Positions 49,965 to 58,895 of a stretch of 64,000 bases of DNA are shown here, in pieces. Source of the DNA: Hymenobacter sp. BT18 (lineage in GTDB: Bacteria; Bacteroidota; Bacteroidia; Cytophagales; Hymenobacteraceae); NCBI RefSeq assembly GCF_012273015.1, contig NZ_CP050954.1, forward strand, positions 1,674,001 to 1,738,000, in the 5' to 3' direction. The notes below the pieces were generated by a model that was given only the letters and a program-made list of their open reading frames with translations, ran no database searches and was not told the origin of the DNA. Made by a program: the position numbers and the translations under genes. The stretch's first letter is position 1; every line of letters begins with the position of its first letter.

Positions 49965-52430
49965 TTAGAATTTCACCCCCACGGAGGCCAGGAAGTTACG
50001 GGTAGCCTGGGGGTAGTAGTAGTTGAAGGTAAGCTGCTGGCCCTCGGCATCGGGGTAGCCATAAGTATAGCCGTTGGCCACGTACTCGCGGTTCAGGAGG
50101 TTACTGACCAGCAGACCCAGCTCCAGCTCCCGCATGAAGGCCGGCCGTAGGATGTAGCGCAGGCGCAGGTCCAGCACCTGGTAAGCGGCAATGGCTTTGT
50201 TGGCGCTGGCCGTGTTGTCGAGAAACTGACGGCTCACGGTTTTGTAGAGCAAGGCGGCCCGCAGGTTTTTCACGGGCATCACCTCCAGCGTGTGCGCCGA
50301 TACTACGGCCGGCGAGTAGGAAATGGTGGTATTACGGCCTACCTCAGCTACTACGGGGTTGTAGTCCTTGTCGTAGGTAACGGCCCGGTAGTTCTGGATA
50401 CGGTTACGACTGAGCGTGAGCGTGCTGCTCAGGTTCAGCCAAGTCAGCGGCTGGTAAGCGCCCGTCAGCTCCACGCCGGCGCGGTAGCTGCGCGGGGCGT
50501 TGGTGCGCAGCGGAGTACCCACATCATTGAGCTGGCCGGTGTTCACCAGCTGGTTGCGGTAGCGCATGTAAAAGCCATTGACCTCGGCGCGCAGGGCTCG
50601 GCCGTTTACGGTGCGGTTCAGGCGGTAGCCGCCCTCCATATCGTGTAGCTCTTCGGCCTTGGGTCCGGCGTCGTTCAGGGGCCGGTCGGTGAAGTCGGAG
50701 CGCACGGGTTCCCGGTGGGCCACGGCGTAGCTGGCATAGAGCGTTTGCACGTCCGTCAGCTGCCAGGTCAGGCCCGCTTTAGGGTTGAAGAAGGTGTACT
50801 CAGCTTTGGCAGAAACGGGCACCTGCTTGTCTTCGATGCCCCCGAGACGGTAATCGATGCGGCGCACCTGCACGTCGCCATAGAAGCTCAGGCGGTCTAG
50901 GGCCTGCCAGATGGCGCGGGCGTAGGCATTGTAGTCGGTTTTGGTGGCGTCGTTGAAGTAGGACCGGTGGCCGATGCTGCCGCTGGAGGCATAGCGTGCC
51001 CAGATAACTTCGCCGTAATGGTCGTTCAGGAAGCGGTTCCAGCCCCCGCCCAGTGTAGCCTGCACCTTGCCGGCGGCGGGCTGGTAGTTGAGCGAGAAGA
51101 TGCCCCCGTAGAAATAGTTATCCAGCCACTTGCGGTCCACCAGATCCGTGCGCTTGATGGTTTCCGTGCCCACCACCACATCCGGTAGGTTGTAGTCGGC
51201 CAGCTTGCGGTTGAGGCGCAGGCTCTCGTAGTAGCCGAAGCCGCGGGTTAGGTGCAGGGCAGTGGCCACGTTCCAGTTGGGGCTCAGAACCTGGGTGAGG
51301 TGAAGCTGGTAGTGGTTTTGCTGGTAGTTGTCGGTTTGGTTGTCGTAGGTGTAGTAGGCGTAGCGGCGGCCTTCGCGCAGGGCGCGGGCGGCGTCCTCGG
51401 GGCTCAGCTCGTAGTTATCCACGTACTGCTGCAGGCCGGCGGCGTTGCGGGTGAGGGCCGGTTCGGGCACCCCATTCCAGGCTTGGTAGGTTTTCTCGCG
51501 CCCCGAGAAAGTAATGAACTTCAGCAAGGTGCTTTTGCCCTGGTAGCCGGCGGCCAGGTAGTAGGATTTCAGATCGGAAGCCCCGCGCACCATGTAGCCA
51601 TCCGAAGAAATGCGCGACAAGCGCCCATCTATCGTAAAGCCTGGCCCCAGGCGCCCGGTGCCAAACTGCACGGTGTTTTTCCAGGTGTTGTAGGACCCGA
51701 AGGAGTTCTGGCTTTCGGCGTAGGCCTGCTGCCGGCTTTCCAGCGTGCTGAGGTTGAGTGAGGCTCCGAAAGCCGCGCTGCCGTTCTGGCTGGTGCCTAC
51801 CCCGCGCTGCACCTGCAACGACGACGTAGAGGAAGCCAGATCCGGCAAATTCACGAAGAAGGCCCCGTGGCTTTCTGCGTCGTTCAAGGGCACGCCGTTC
51901 ACCGTCACGTTGATGCCCTCGATGCCTGTGCCCCGCACCCGAATACCGGTATATCCCACGCCGTTGCCCGCATCGGAATTCACCACTACGGAGGGCGTCT
52001 GATCCAGCAAATAGGGAATATCCTGGCCGAAGTTGCGCTTCTCCAAATCCTCCTTGCTCAGGTTAGTATAGGCCGTGGCCGTGCGCTCGTTGGCACGGGA
52101 GGCCGTTACTAGGGCCTCACCGGTGAGTACCCCGCCCGGTTGCAGCAGCAGGCGCAGCTGTTGGGAGGCGGCCTGTCCTTCCAGCCGCTGCACCAGGGGT
52201 TCGTAGCCGATAAAGGTGATACGCAGCTCGTGGGAGCCGGCGGCTACGGCCGGCAGGGCAAACGTGCCATCGGTAGCCGCCGCTATGGGCGTTCCATCCA
52301 GCAGCACGGTAGCACCGGGCAACGCCGTACCGGTGCGGGCATCGGTGATGGTGCCGGACACAGGCCCCTGCGCCCATGCCGTGAAAGGCAGCGCCAGCAG
52401 GGCCGCCCCGGAAACCAAGAAATTTTTCAA
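49965..52430 (-). CDS. TonB-dependent receptor under a TPP riboswitch (probable thiamine-related uptake)
   Basis: 821 residues from TTG 52430. Codons further upstream lie in the riboswitch leader, and no ATG gives a signal peptide; TTG gives M-K-N-F-L-V-S-G-A-A-L-L-A-L-P ending AWAQ. A carboxypeptidase-D-like domain (ISGTITDARTGTALPGATVLLDG) follows, then the plug (about 120-240, E-R-T-A-T-A-Y-T-N-L-S, V-R-G-T-G-I-E-G-I-N-V-T-V-N-G-V-P-L-N-D-A-E-S-H-G) and a 22-strand barrel to the end. TPP control implies transport of thiamine or a precursor. In Bacteroidota such TPP-linked receptors are known. Confidence 0.9.
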   Translation of the reverse strand: MKNFLVSGAALLALPFTAWAQGPVSGTITDARTGTALPGATVLLDGTPIAAATDGTFALPAVAAGSHELRITFIGYEPLVQRLEGQAASQQLRLLLQPGGVLTGEALVTASRANERTATAYTNLSKEDLEKRNFGQDIPYLLDQTPSVVVNSDAGNGVGYTGIRVRGTGIEGINVTVNGVPLNDAESHGAFFVNLPDLASSTSSLQVQRGVGTSQNGSAAFGASLNLSTLESRQQAYAESQNSFGSYNTWKNTVQFGTGRLGPGFTIDGRLSRISSDGYMVRGASDLKSYYLAAGYQGKSTLLKFITFSGREKTYQAWNGVPEPALTRNAAGLQQYVDNYELSPEDAARALREGRRYAYYTYDNQTDNYQQNHYQLHLTQVLSPNWNVATALHLTRGFGYYESLRLNRKLADYNLPDVVVGTETIKRTDLVDRKWLDNYFYGGIFSLNYQPAAGKVQATLGGGWNRFLNDHYGEVIWARYASSGSIGHRSYFNDATKTDYNAYARAIWQALDRLSFYGDVQVRRIDYRLGGIEDKQVPVSAKAEYTFFNPKAGLTWQLTDVQTLYASYAVAHREPVRSDFTDRPLNDAGPKAEELHDMEGGYRLNRTVNGRALRAEVNGFYMRYRNQLVNTGQLNDVGTPLRTNAPRSYRAGVELTGAYQPLTWLNLSSTLTLSRNRIQNYRAVTYDKDYNPVVAEVGRNTTISYSPAVVSAHTLEVMPVKNLRAALLYKTVSRQFLDNTASANKAIAAYQVLDLRLRYILRPAFMRELELGLLVSNLLNREYVANGYTYGYPDAEGQQLTFNYYYPQATRNFLASVGVKF

Positions 52431-52503
52431 TGAAATGGGTACTAAAAAGTGGAACGGACCCGGTACCAGGGGTCGGCACCTTAGGTTTTTCGTTCGCGGA
52501 TCG

Positions 52504-52590
52504 TTTGTTCCCTTCGCCGGCATTACCCGGGCAGGTTCAATGGGTATGATCTCAGCCTCTACGCCACTCCCGACGCGGGGCACCCCTAAA
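52504..52590 (-). ncRNA. TPP riboswitch (THI element)
   Basis: Reading the minus strand, the element starts at AGGGGTGCC (52587-52579) and contains the conserved GCTGAGATCATACCC (52556-52542), the TTGAACCTG segment (52540-52532) and GGTAATGCCGGCGAAGGGA (52528-52510). These match the TPP-binding core of the thi box in order and spacing. The promoter is just upstream (52603-52633). A possible expression platform, a GACCC/GGGTC hairpin, lies between the element and the TonB receptor start. High TPP should lower expression of the receptor. Confidence 0.95.
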
Positions 52591-52602
52591 CAGTTTGTGC
52601 CG

Positions 52603-52633
52603 CAAAGCTAGGCCCTAATCCCACGCAGTGCAA
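52603..52633 (-). promoter_or_regulatory. Promoter of the riboswitch-receptor transcript
   Basis: On the minus strand TTGC (52633-52630), a 19-base spacer and TAGCTTTG (52610-52603) match the Bacteroidota -33/-7 pattern, with the riboswitch starting within about 15 bases. Confidence 0.8.
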
Positions 52634-52800
52634 GCCAGTCAGCAGTATGAGGCGTATTTACCTGGAAATCAGGATAGCTGCCCTAACAAAACTACCTGTA
52701 AAATCTTTCTACCGAGGCACAACCAGGCTGGCCGCCAACTCGTTAGAGTACTCTACTTCTGCCGCCCGCGCGCGTGTTGCTTCTTACGCTCCCCCCCGTC

Positions 52801-53046
52801 ATGATTAGCACCATTTACACGCTTCTTGTTCTAGCTATTCTAGCTTATTTCGTGGTAATGCCGCGCCGGCGCTACCACCGCCCCCCCTCCACCGACGGCG
52901 ACGACGAAGGTGGCGAACCACTAGGGGACGGCCTGCCCGATCTGGACCTGCCCCCCGGCATCACGCGCCCCATCAACGACTGGGAGCCGGAGTACAACCG
53001 CCGGCCTCGCGTACCCGTGGGCCCGCGGGAGCCAGTACTCACCTAG
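52801..53046 (+). CDS. Small membrane protein with Pro/Asp-rich tail
   Basis: 81 residues from the ATG at 52801 (a CTG-type start upstream was not preferred). A single membrane helix at about 5-20 is followed by a basic M-P-R-R-R patch and a Pro/Asp/Gly-rich soluble tail, so a type of membrane anchor with cytoplasmic tail is likely. No family is recognised. A long inverted repeat follows. Confidence 0.5.
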   Translation: MISTIYTLLVLAILAYFVVMPRRRYHRPPSTDGDDEGGEPLGDGLPDLDLPPGITRPINDWEPEYNRRPRVPVGPREPVLT

Positions 53047-53068
53047 CCTGCTGACTTTAGTTAACGAC

Positions 53069-53119
53069 GGGGGCCGACCGTTGCTTTTCCGCATCTGGAA
53101 AAAGCAACGGTCGGCCCCC
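53069..53119. terminator. Very long inverted repeat between convergent genes
   Basis: The arms 53069-53090 and 53097-53119 pair over about 22 bp with one bulged base. They are very GC-rich outside and T/A-rich near the loop. There is no clear T-run, so it is a probable bidirectional transcription barrier rather than a textbook terminator. Confidence 0.6.
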
Positions 53120-53148
53120 GCTTAGTTAGGCTAATAGCTGTGTGTAGG

Positions 53149-53565
53149 CTACAGGTTGCAGCCCATACGCAGGTAGGGCATAGTGCCACGGTACGTGATA
53201 CCGCTCTCGGCTTCCAGCCCAAACGCCCGGTAAAAGGCACGGTTTTCGGCGCGGGCGTCGCACCAGATGCGCTTGGCTCCTTGCTGGCGGGCCACGTTGA
53301 ACACATGGCGGAGCAGCTTCGAGCCAATGCCTTTACGCTGCTTGTCGGGGCGGGTAGCAAACTTGCGGAAGCGGGCCGTTTCGCCCTCGGCAAAGAGGGA
53401 AATGACGGAAACCAACTGAGCGCCTTCGAAGGCTCCAAAATGCTGGCCTTCGTGGTCGTTTAGCAGGCGCACGTAGTTGAGCGACTCCTGGGGCCAGAGC
53501 ACCTGATGACGCAGGGTATAGGTATCGGCGGCAGCAATAGGGCGGATTTGAATTTCAGCGGACAT
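53149..53565 (-). CDS. GNAT-family N-acetyltransferase
   Basis: 138 residues. The acetyl-CoA site R-K-F-A-T-R-P-D-K-Q-R-K-G-I-G-S-K-L-L is motif A, and V-A-R-Q-Q-G-A-K-R-I-W-C-D-A-R then N-R-A-F-Y-R-A-F-G-L completes the fold. The substrate cannot be inferred. It ends the pnuC cluster, 20 bases after the epimerase-like gene. Confidence 0.9.
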   Translation of the reverse strand: MSAEIQIRPIAAADTYTLRHQVLWPQESLNYVRLLNDHEGQHFGAFEGAQLVSVISLFAEGETARFRKFATRPDKQRKGIGSKLLRHVFNVARQQGAKRIWCDARAENRAFYRAFGLEAESGITYRGTMPYLRMGCNL

Positions 53566-53585
53566 GTGCGTAGCCTCCTGGAGGC

Positions 53586-54458
53586 TTATTCAAGGGTGAT
53601 GCTATAGGATGTAGCGTACTCCTGTTCAGGAGCAAGGGTGAGGATTCCTTTTTTATCGACCAGCTCGCCGGGCGGGCCCACGAGGCTGGCTACGCCGTGC
53701 CAGGGCTCTATGCACACGAAAGGTGCCCCGGGCTCTTTGGTCCAAAGACCCAGGAAGGGGAACCCCTCGAAGCGCATACGCACAGCACGGCCGCTCCGCT
53801 GGCTGCGCAGCGTGAGGTGAGTGAAATCGAAGTTTTGGAGGACCAGCGCATCCCGGCTGAACAGCTCGTAGCTGAGGGGCAGCTCCGTAGCCTGATGCAG
53901 TACCGGCTCGGTTTCGCCCGTAAGCAGCCCCCCACGCAATAAGTGTCGGCTAAAGGACACGGGCTGATCGAAGACGAAAGCATAGTCCTCAAACACCTCA
54001 CCGGGCAGCAAGGGGCAGCGGAAGGCCGGGTGCGCGCCGATGCTGAACAGCAGCTCCTCGGTGCCAGGGTTGTGCACTTCCCAGCCTACGGTGAGCATGG
54101 GGCCAGCCAGCCGGTAGCTGATCAGCAGCTGAAAGGCAAACGGATACTGTTGCCGGGTAGCGGCCGTGTCGCGCAGCTCCAGCACCAGCTCAGCCGGCGT
54201 GTGGCGCACCAGCGTAAAGTCCAGGTCGCGGGCGAAGCCGTGCTGAGACAAGGTGTAGGTACGGCCCGCGTGCTGGTACTGATTCTCGGGGAGGCGGCCC
54301 ACGATGGGAAACAACACCGGCGCATGGCGTGCCCATACTGAGGGCTCAGCGGGCCAGATGTATTCTAGGTTACCAAAATCTTTGCGGACGAAGCTGCTCA
54401 GCTCGGCGCCCCGAATCTGCACGGTGGCCCGTGCCTGCTCGTTTTCCAGTACGTACAT
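53586..54458 (-). CDS. Aldose 1-epimerase family protein
   Basis: 290 residues. The beta-sandwich pattern of the mutarotase family is visible: L-F-P-I-V-G-R-L, S-Q-H-G-F-A-R-D-L-D-F with its His, H-P-A-F-R-C-P and F-V-C-I-E-P-W-H-G with the catalytic Glu. It interconverts sugar anomers; the sugar is not known. It is in the same run as the NadR-like gene (15-base gap). Confidence 0.9.
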   Translation of the reverse strand: MYVLENEQARATVQIRGAELSSFVRKDFGNLEYIWPAEPSVWARHAPVLFPIVGRLPENQYQHAGRTYTLSQHGFARDLDFTLVRHTPAELVLELRDTAATRQQYPFAFQLLISYRLAGPMLTVGWEVHNPGTEELLFSIGAHPAFRCPLLPGEVFEDYAFVFDQPVSFSRHLLRGGLLTGETEPVLHQATELPLSYELFSRDALVLQNFDFTHLTLRSQRSGRAVRMRFEGFPFLGLWTKEPGAPFVCIEPWHGVASLVGPPGELVDKKGILTLAPEQEYATSYSITLE

Positions 54459-54473
54459 AGCCGGGGGTAAAAA

Positions 54474-55028
54474 TCAGTGGGTACGGGTGGCGGGCCCAGA
54501 CGTTGCCTCGGACGAAGCCGCCAGCAGCTCATCAACCAGAAAACAGGCCTGCTCCAACCGCCGCTCCGGGGGGCCGCTGATATCGGCGAAGGGTGAAAGG
54601 CCTTCTTCCAGCTCCCGGCGGTAGAGGTCGTGGAAGTGCTGGCGCAGATTGGGATGCTCCCGCAGCGGATCCGGGTACCAGGGCAGGTCCACGTCCAGCA
54701 GCAGCACTAGGTCGTATTGGCGGCGCTGCATTTCCACCAGAATCCACTCGGGGCAGTAGCCGAACGCATGCTCGCTCCATACTTTAATCACGAGCAGATC
54801 CGTATCGCAGAAAACTACCCGGTTGGCCTGAGCAGCCGCCAGGTCCTCCGTAGCCATTTGCCCGCGGGCAATAATTTCCAGATCAGCCAACGTATAGTGT
54901 GGGCCCTTGCGCGTCAGGTATTCGCGGGCATACTCAGGCGCCCACACGGTACCGTAGTGCTCAGCCAGTTGCTGGCTAAGAGTGGTTTTGCCCGTTGACT
55001 CGGGGCCGGTCAGAGAGATGCGCAGCAT
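54474..55028 (-). CDS. NadR-like AAA-type nucleoside kinase
   Basis: 184 residues from ATG 55028, chosen because the upstream in-frame codons run through low-complexity intergenic DNA. The P-loop G-P-E-S-T-G-K-T-T is at 8-16, and A-P-E-Y-A-R-E-Y and F-C-D-T-D-L-L-V-I-K-V-W match the ribosylnicotinamide-kinase half of NadR. It lacks the nucleotidyltransferase half. It probably phosphorylates a nucleoside imported by PnuC, most likely nicotinamide riboside; this fits the neighbour. Confidence 0.85.
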   Translation of the reverse strand: MLRISLTGPESTGKTTLSQQLAEHYGTVWAPEYAREYLTRKGPHYTLADLEIIARGQMATEDLAAAQANRVVFCDTDLLVIKVWSEHAFGYCPEWILVEMQRRQYDLVLLLDVDLPWYPDPLREHPNLRQHFHDLYRRELEEGLSPFADISGPPERRLEQACFLVDELLAASSEATSGPATRTH

Positions 55029-55105
55029 TCTTTCGTTAACTGAAGAATGAGGAGAGAGGAATGAGGAATGAAGAGTTGAACTAGGGGCGGCTAGCTCACA
55101 ACTGA

Positions 55106-55729
55106 TTATGCATGCTTCATGGCGCCCACTTCGCTCTTCATCGATTTCCGCCATTCCAGGTAGCCATACACGGCCAGGCCCAGGTACAGGGCATAGAGGG
55201 CACTGGTAGGATATAGCTGCTTATACCACAGAATGGGCACGTAAATAACATCCACCACAATCCAGAGCCACCAGTTTTCCAGGCGCTTGCGCATCAGCAG
55301 GTATTGGGCTGCCAGGCTGCCGGCGGTGGTAAAACTGTCCCAGTGCGGCAAAGCAGCATCGGTATGCTTCTGCAGATAATAGCCAAAGCCCAGGGTGAAA
55401 GCCCCCACAAACGCGGCGCACACCACCCACTCTACGCCTCGCGTGCGCGACACAACCAGGGCGGTTTTGCTGCGGCCGCCGTAAAGCCATTCGTACCAGC
55501 CATACAGGCTCAGCACAATAAACATGGTTTGCAGGAGCGAATCGGAGTAGAGCTGGGCACGGTAGTACACCACGATGTAGAGGGCGCAGCTGAAGATGGC
55601 CACGGGGAAGTTCCACAACGACTCGCGCGCGGCCAGCCAAACGCAGGCAAAGCCCGTGAGCACGGCCAGCCATTCCAGCGGGCTGTTGCCCAGGGCAGCA
55701 GTCAAAAATTCAGTGAGCGAGTGTAGCAA
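55106..55729 (-). CDS. pnuC: PnuC-family transporter (nicotinamide riboside or thiamine-like)
   Basis: 207 residues from TTG 55729 (no in-frame ATG precedes it). Seven predicted membrane helices with the P-L-E-W-L-A start, W-N-F-P-V-A-I-F-S, Y-S-D-S-L-L-Q, Y-G-W-Y-E-W and W-W-L-W-I-V-V-D-V-I-Y-V-P match PnuC. The next gene is a NadR-like kinase, which would trap the substrate as mononucleotide. The TPP-controlled receptor is 3 kb away, and a PnuC relative (PnuT) imports thiamine, so thiamine cannot be excluded. Confidence 0.9.
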   Translation of the reverse strand: MLHSLTEFLTAALGNSPLEWLAVLTGFACVWLAARESLWNFPVAIFSCALYIVVYYRAQLYSDSLLQTMFIVLSLYGWYEWLYGGRSKTALVVSRTRGVEWVVCAAFVGAFTLGFGYYLQKHTDAALPHWDSFTTAGSLAAQYLLMRKRLENWWLWIVVDVIYVPILWYKQLYPTSALYALYLGLAVYGYLEWRKSMKSEVGAMKHA

Positions 55730-55799
55730 AGCGGAACGATGAGCAGGAAGCGCAACCGGCTACGGCCAACGGCTCGGTCAAAGCTAACGAGCAAAGCGG

Positions 55800-55807
55800 T
55801 ATTTTTG
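55800..55807 (+). promoter_or_regulatory. Promoter -7 box of the rhodanese gene
   Basis: TATTTTTG fits TAnnTTTG, 39 bases before the chosen ATG. Confidence 0.5.
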
Positions 55808-55846
55808 CGGATAGAGCTGCTTTTTTCCTGCTTCTGCCTTGCTTTC

Positions 55847-56170
55847 ATGCTCCCTGAACTCACCCCCGAAGACCTGCACCGCCGCCTGCAACGCGGCGAA
55901 ACCCTGCAGCTGATTGATGTGCGCCAGCCGGAAGAGTTCGAGTACTGCCACATTGCCGGCAGCCAGCTCATCCCCCTGGGCGACCTGCCGCGCCGGGCCG
56001 AGGAAATAGACCCGGAGGTACCCGCTGTGCTCATCTGTCACCACGGTGTGCGCTCCATGCAGGCCCTGGCCTACCTGCAGCACCGCCACGAACTCACCAA
56101 CCTGCTGAACCTACGCGGCGGCATTCATGCCTGGAGCACGCAGGTAGACGCGTCGGTAGCTATTTATTAG
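55847..56170 (+). CDS. Single-domain rhodanese
   Basis: 107 residues from ATG 55847, after the promoter box; upstream in-frame codons add no conserved residues. The rhodanese motif L-I-D-V-R-Q-P-E-E-F and the active loop I-C-H-H-G-V-R-S with catalytic Cys, then L-x-G-G-I-H-A-W, are all present. It likely transfers sulfane sulfur; the acceptor is not known. It lies between divergent pnuC and hrpB. Confidence 0.93.
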   Translation: MLPELTPEDLHRRLQRGETLQLIDVRQPEEFEYCHIAGSQLIPLGDLPRRAEEIDPEVPAVLICHHGVRSMQALAYLQHRHELTNLLNLRGGIHAWSTQVDASVAIY

Positions 56171-56268
56171 ACTCCCGTTTTTTAGCCCGCAGCAGCCGCT
56201 GCAGGATACGCGGAAGGTGTAGTGCCGTTCAACGCAAGCCGCAAGATAAAACGTACTGAACCGACCCC

Positions 56269-58797
56269 ATGCGCCTACCCGACCTGCCCATCCAGGAAGC
56301 CCTACCCGAGCTGCTGGCCACACTGTCCACCCACAACACGGCCGTGCTGCAGGCGCCGCCGGGGGCTGGCAAAACCACGCTGGTGCCGCTGGCGCTGTTG
56401 GAAGCCGCCTGGCGCCAGGATGGTCGCATCATTGTACTGGAGCCTCGCCGGCTGGCCGCCCGGGCCGCCGCCACGCGCATGGCTCAGCTGCTGGGGGAGC
56501 CGGTAGGCCATACCGTAGGCTACCGCATGCGTCTCGAAAGCAAAGTATCCAAGCACACGCGCATTGAGGTAGTAACAGAGGTACTGCTCACGCGCCAGCT
56601 CCAGGACGACCCTTCGCTGGAAGGCGTGGCGGCAGTGCTGTTCGATGAGTTTCATGAGCGCAGCCTCCAGGCCGACTTAGGGCTGGCCCTGGCCCTGGAC
56701 GCTCAGAGCGTGCTGCGGCCCGACCTGCGCCTCCTGGTGATGTCGGCTACGCTGGATGCCGACCGGCTGGGACAGTGGCTGCAGGCACCGGTGGTGCGCA
56801 GTGAAGGACGGATGTTCCCCGTCGAAACCCATTACCTAAGTCCGCAACGCGCCGCCACGGCTTCCCGCCGCCCCCACGAAAAGCTGCAGGACCTTACCCC
56901 CGCCATTATCCGCGAAGCCCTGCACCAGCACCCTACCGGCGACGTGCTGGTGTTTCTGCCCGGCCTGGCCGACCAGCGCCGCGTAGCCGAAAAGCTGGCT
57001 ACGCTGCCCGCTTCCATCGACGTACATACCCTCCACGGTGAGCTGCCCGCCGAACAGCAGGACGCTGCCTTGCGCCCTGCTCCCGCCGGTCGGCGCAAAG
57101 TGGTGCTGGCCACCAGCATTGCCGAAACCAGCCTCACCATTGAGGGGGTGCGGATTGTGGTGGATGGCGGTTACGCCCGCGTCCCGCGGTTTGAGCTGCG
57201 CTCGGGGCTTACGACCCTCGGCACCGAGCCCGTGAGTCAGGCCGCCGCCGACCAGCGCCGGGGCCGCGCCGGCCGCCTGGGCCCGGGCATCTGCTACCGC
57301 CTCTGGACGGAAGCCGAGTTCCGGGACCTGCCCCACCACCTCGCCCCCGAAATACTCACCGCCGACCTCAGCTCCCTGGCCCTGGAGCTAGCCCTGTGGG
57401 GCACCCGTGACGCCAGCACCCTGCACTGGCTTGACGCGCCCCCTACCCCGGCCCTGGCCCAGGCCCGCGACCTGCTCGTGCGCCTGCAGGCTCTCACCCC
57501 CGATGGGCTACCCACGGCGCACGGCCGGGCCTTGGCCGGTCTGGGGCTAGCACCGCGGCTCGCCCATCTGGTAGTAAGCGGGCAAGCTCTGGGCCACGGG
57601 GCCACGGCCTGCGCCCTGGCTGCCCTGCTCACCGAACGTGATATTCTGCGGCCCGCCGACGGCTCCTTTGGCCCCCCCGACCTGCGGCTGCGGCTCGTAG
57701 CCCTGGCAACTGGACGGGCACCTTTGCCTGGGCTGCTGCCCGATGCAGCCGCGGTAAGAAGAGTGCGGGAAGCCGCCTCCGCCCTACGCAACCGGGTGCA
57801 CGCCAAAGGCGAAATTGAGCCGGATGTAGCCGGTTTGCTGGCTGCCCTGGCTTACCCCGACCGCCTGGCCCAGCGCGAAACACCTGAGCGGGTACGGCTT
57901 GTGACCGGGCAGCGGGCTACGCTCCCGGCAGAATACTTTGGTGGGCAGGATGTTTTTTTTGCGGTTGCTTCCCTGGAAGGCGTTGCGGCCCAGCCAAGGG
58001 CTGGCCTGGCTGCTCCCCTCACCCGCGCGGAGCTGGAGGAGCACTTTGCCAACCAACTGGAAACCCGGGACGAGGTGCGCTGGGAGGAAGCCACGGGGCG
58101 CGTTACGGCCCGCCGTCTGCGCCGCCTGGGTGCCCTGATCCTTTCCGATGTCAACCTTTCCAACCCCGACCCGGCGGCTATAACGGCGGCCCTTCTGGAA
58201 GGGCTGCGGGCCAATGGCATAGCCCGGCTTCCCTGGTCGGAAGCGGCTACTGAGCTTCGGGAGCGGCTGGGCTTTCTGCACCGGCTCCAGCCGGAAAGCT
58301 GGCCGGCGGTATCCGATGAAGCGTTGCTGGAGGAGCTGGAAGAGTGGCTGGGACCTTACCTGACTACCGTGAAGTCGTTGGCGGAGCTCAGCCGGGTAGA
58401 CTTTGGGGAGGCGCTGCTGAGCCGGCTGCCCGGGGGCTGGAGTCAGCGTCAGGAGTTGGACCGCCTTGCGCCTGTGCACCTTGAGGTACCCACCGGCTCC
58501 CGCATCCGCCTCAACTACGCCGACCCCGCCGCGCCCGTGCTGGCCGTACGGCTCCAGGAGGTGTTTGGCCTGCTCGACACGCCCACCGTGGGCGGGGGGC
58601 GTGTGCCGCTCACCCTGCATTTACTTTCGCCCGGTTACCGCCCCGCCCAGGTTACGCGGGACCTGCGCAGCTTTTGGACCAGCAGCTACTTTGAGGTGCG
58701 CAAAGAGCTGCGCGGGCGCTACCCCAAGCACTACTGGCCCGAAAATCCCTTAGACGCCCAGGCCATCCGGGGCACAAAAAAGCAGAATGGCCTCTGA
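56269..58797 (+). CDS. hrpB: ATP-dependent RNA helicase-like protein HrpB
   Basis: 842 residues. Walker A A-P-P-G-A-G-K-T-T, L-E-P-R-R-L-A-A-R, the HrpB form of motif II D-E-F-H-E-R-S, M-S-A-T-L-D, A-T-S-I-A-E-T-S-L-T-I and Q-R-R-G-R-A-G-R-L are in order. The C-terminal half holds the HrpB-specific domain, near the end P-T-V-G-G-G-R-V-P-L-T-L-H-L-L-S-P. Length matches HrpB (about 820). Its role is not firmly known. Confidence 0.95.
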   Translation: MRLPDLPIQEALPELLATLSTHNTAVLQAPPGAGKTTLVPLALLEAAWRQDGRIIVLEPRRLAARAAATRMAQLLGEPVGHTVGYRMRLESKVSKHTRIEVVTEVLLTRQLQDDPSLEGVAAVLFDEFHERSLQADLGLALALDAQSVLRPDLRLLVMSATLDADRLGQWLQAPVVRSEGRMFPVETHYLSPQRAATASRRPHEKLQDLTPAIIREALHQHPTGDVLVFLPGLADQRRVAEKLATLPASIDVHTLHGELPAEQQDAALRPAPAGRRKVVLATSIAETSLTIEGVRIVVDGGYARVPRFELRSGLTTLGTEPVSQAAADQRRGRAGRLGPGICYRLWTEAEFRDLPHHLAPEILTADLSSLALELALWGTRDASTLHWLDAPPTPALAQARDLLVRLQALTPDGLPTAHGRALAGLGLAPRLAHLVVSGQALGHGATACALAALLTERDILRPADGSFGPPDLRLRLVALATGRAPLPGLLPDAAAVRRVREAASALRNRVHAKGEIEPDVAGLLAALAYPDRLAQRETPERVRLVTGQRATLPAEYFGGQDVFFAVASLEGVAAQPRAGLAAPLTRAELEEHFANQLETRDEVRWEEATGRVTARRLRRLGALILSDVNLSNPDPAAITAALLEGLRANGIARLPWSEAATELRERLGFLHRLQPESWPAVSDEALLEELEEWLGPYLTTVKSLAELSRVDFGEALLSRLPGGWSQRQELDRLAPVHLEVPTGSRIRLNYADPAAPVLAVRLQEVFGLLDTPTVGGGRVPLTLHLLSPGYRPAQVTRDLRSFWTSSYFEVRKELRGRYPKHYWPENPLDAQAIRGTKKQNGL

Positions 58798-58811
58798 GGT
58801 TGAGTAAGGGC

Positions 58812-58895
58812 CAATGTTATCATTTCAGTAACAGGGCAAAACATAACATTGCGGCTGGTAACAATTCCGTAATATGGGGTAACAGTTTGATAACA
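58812..58895. repeat. Cluster of TAACA-type repeats upstream of DUF2490
   Basis: (G/A)TAACA occurs at 58828, 58843, 58858, 58879 and 58890, and its complement TGTTAT at 58815. CAATGTTAT (58812-58820) and ATAACATTG (58843-58851) form a 9-bp inverted repeat. Start-to-start spacings are 15, 15, 21 and 11 bases. It lies directly before the DUF2490 start, so a multi-site regulator is possible. Confidence 0.5.

Noticed and set aside
49965..52583. A longer TonB receptor with an N-terminal extension to 52583
   Set aside because: The extra codons are the TPP riboswitch and its leader; the signal peptide starts at the TTG at 52430.
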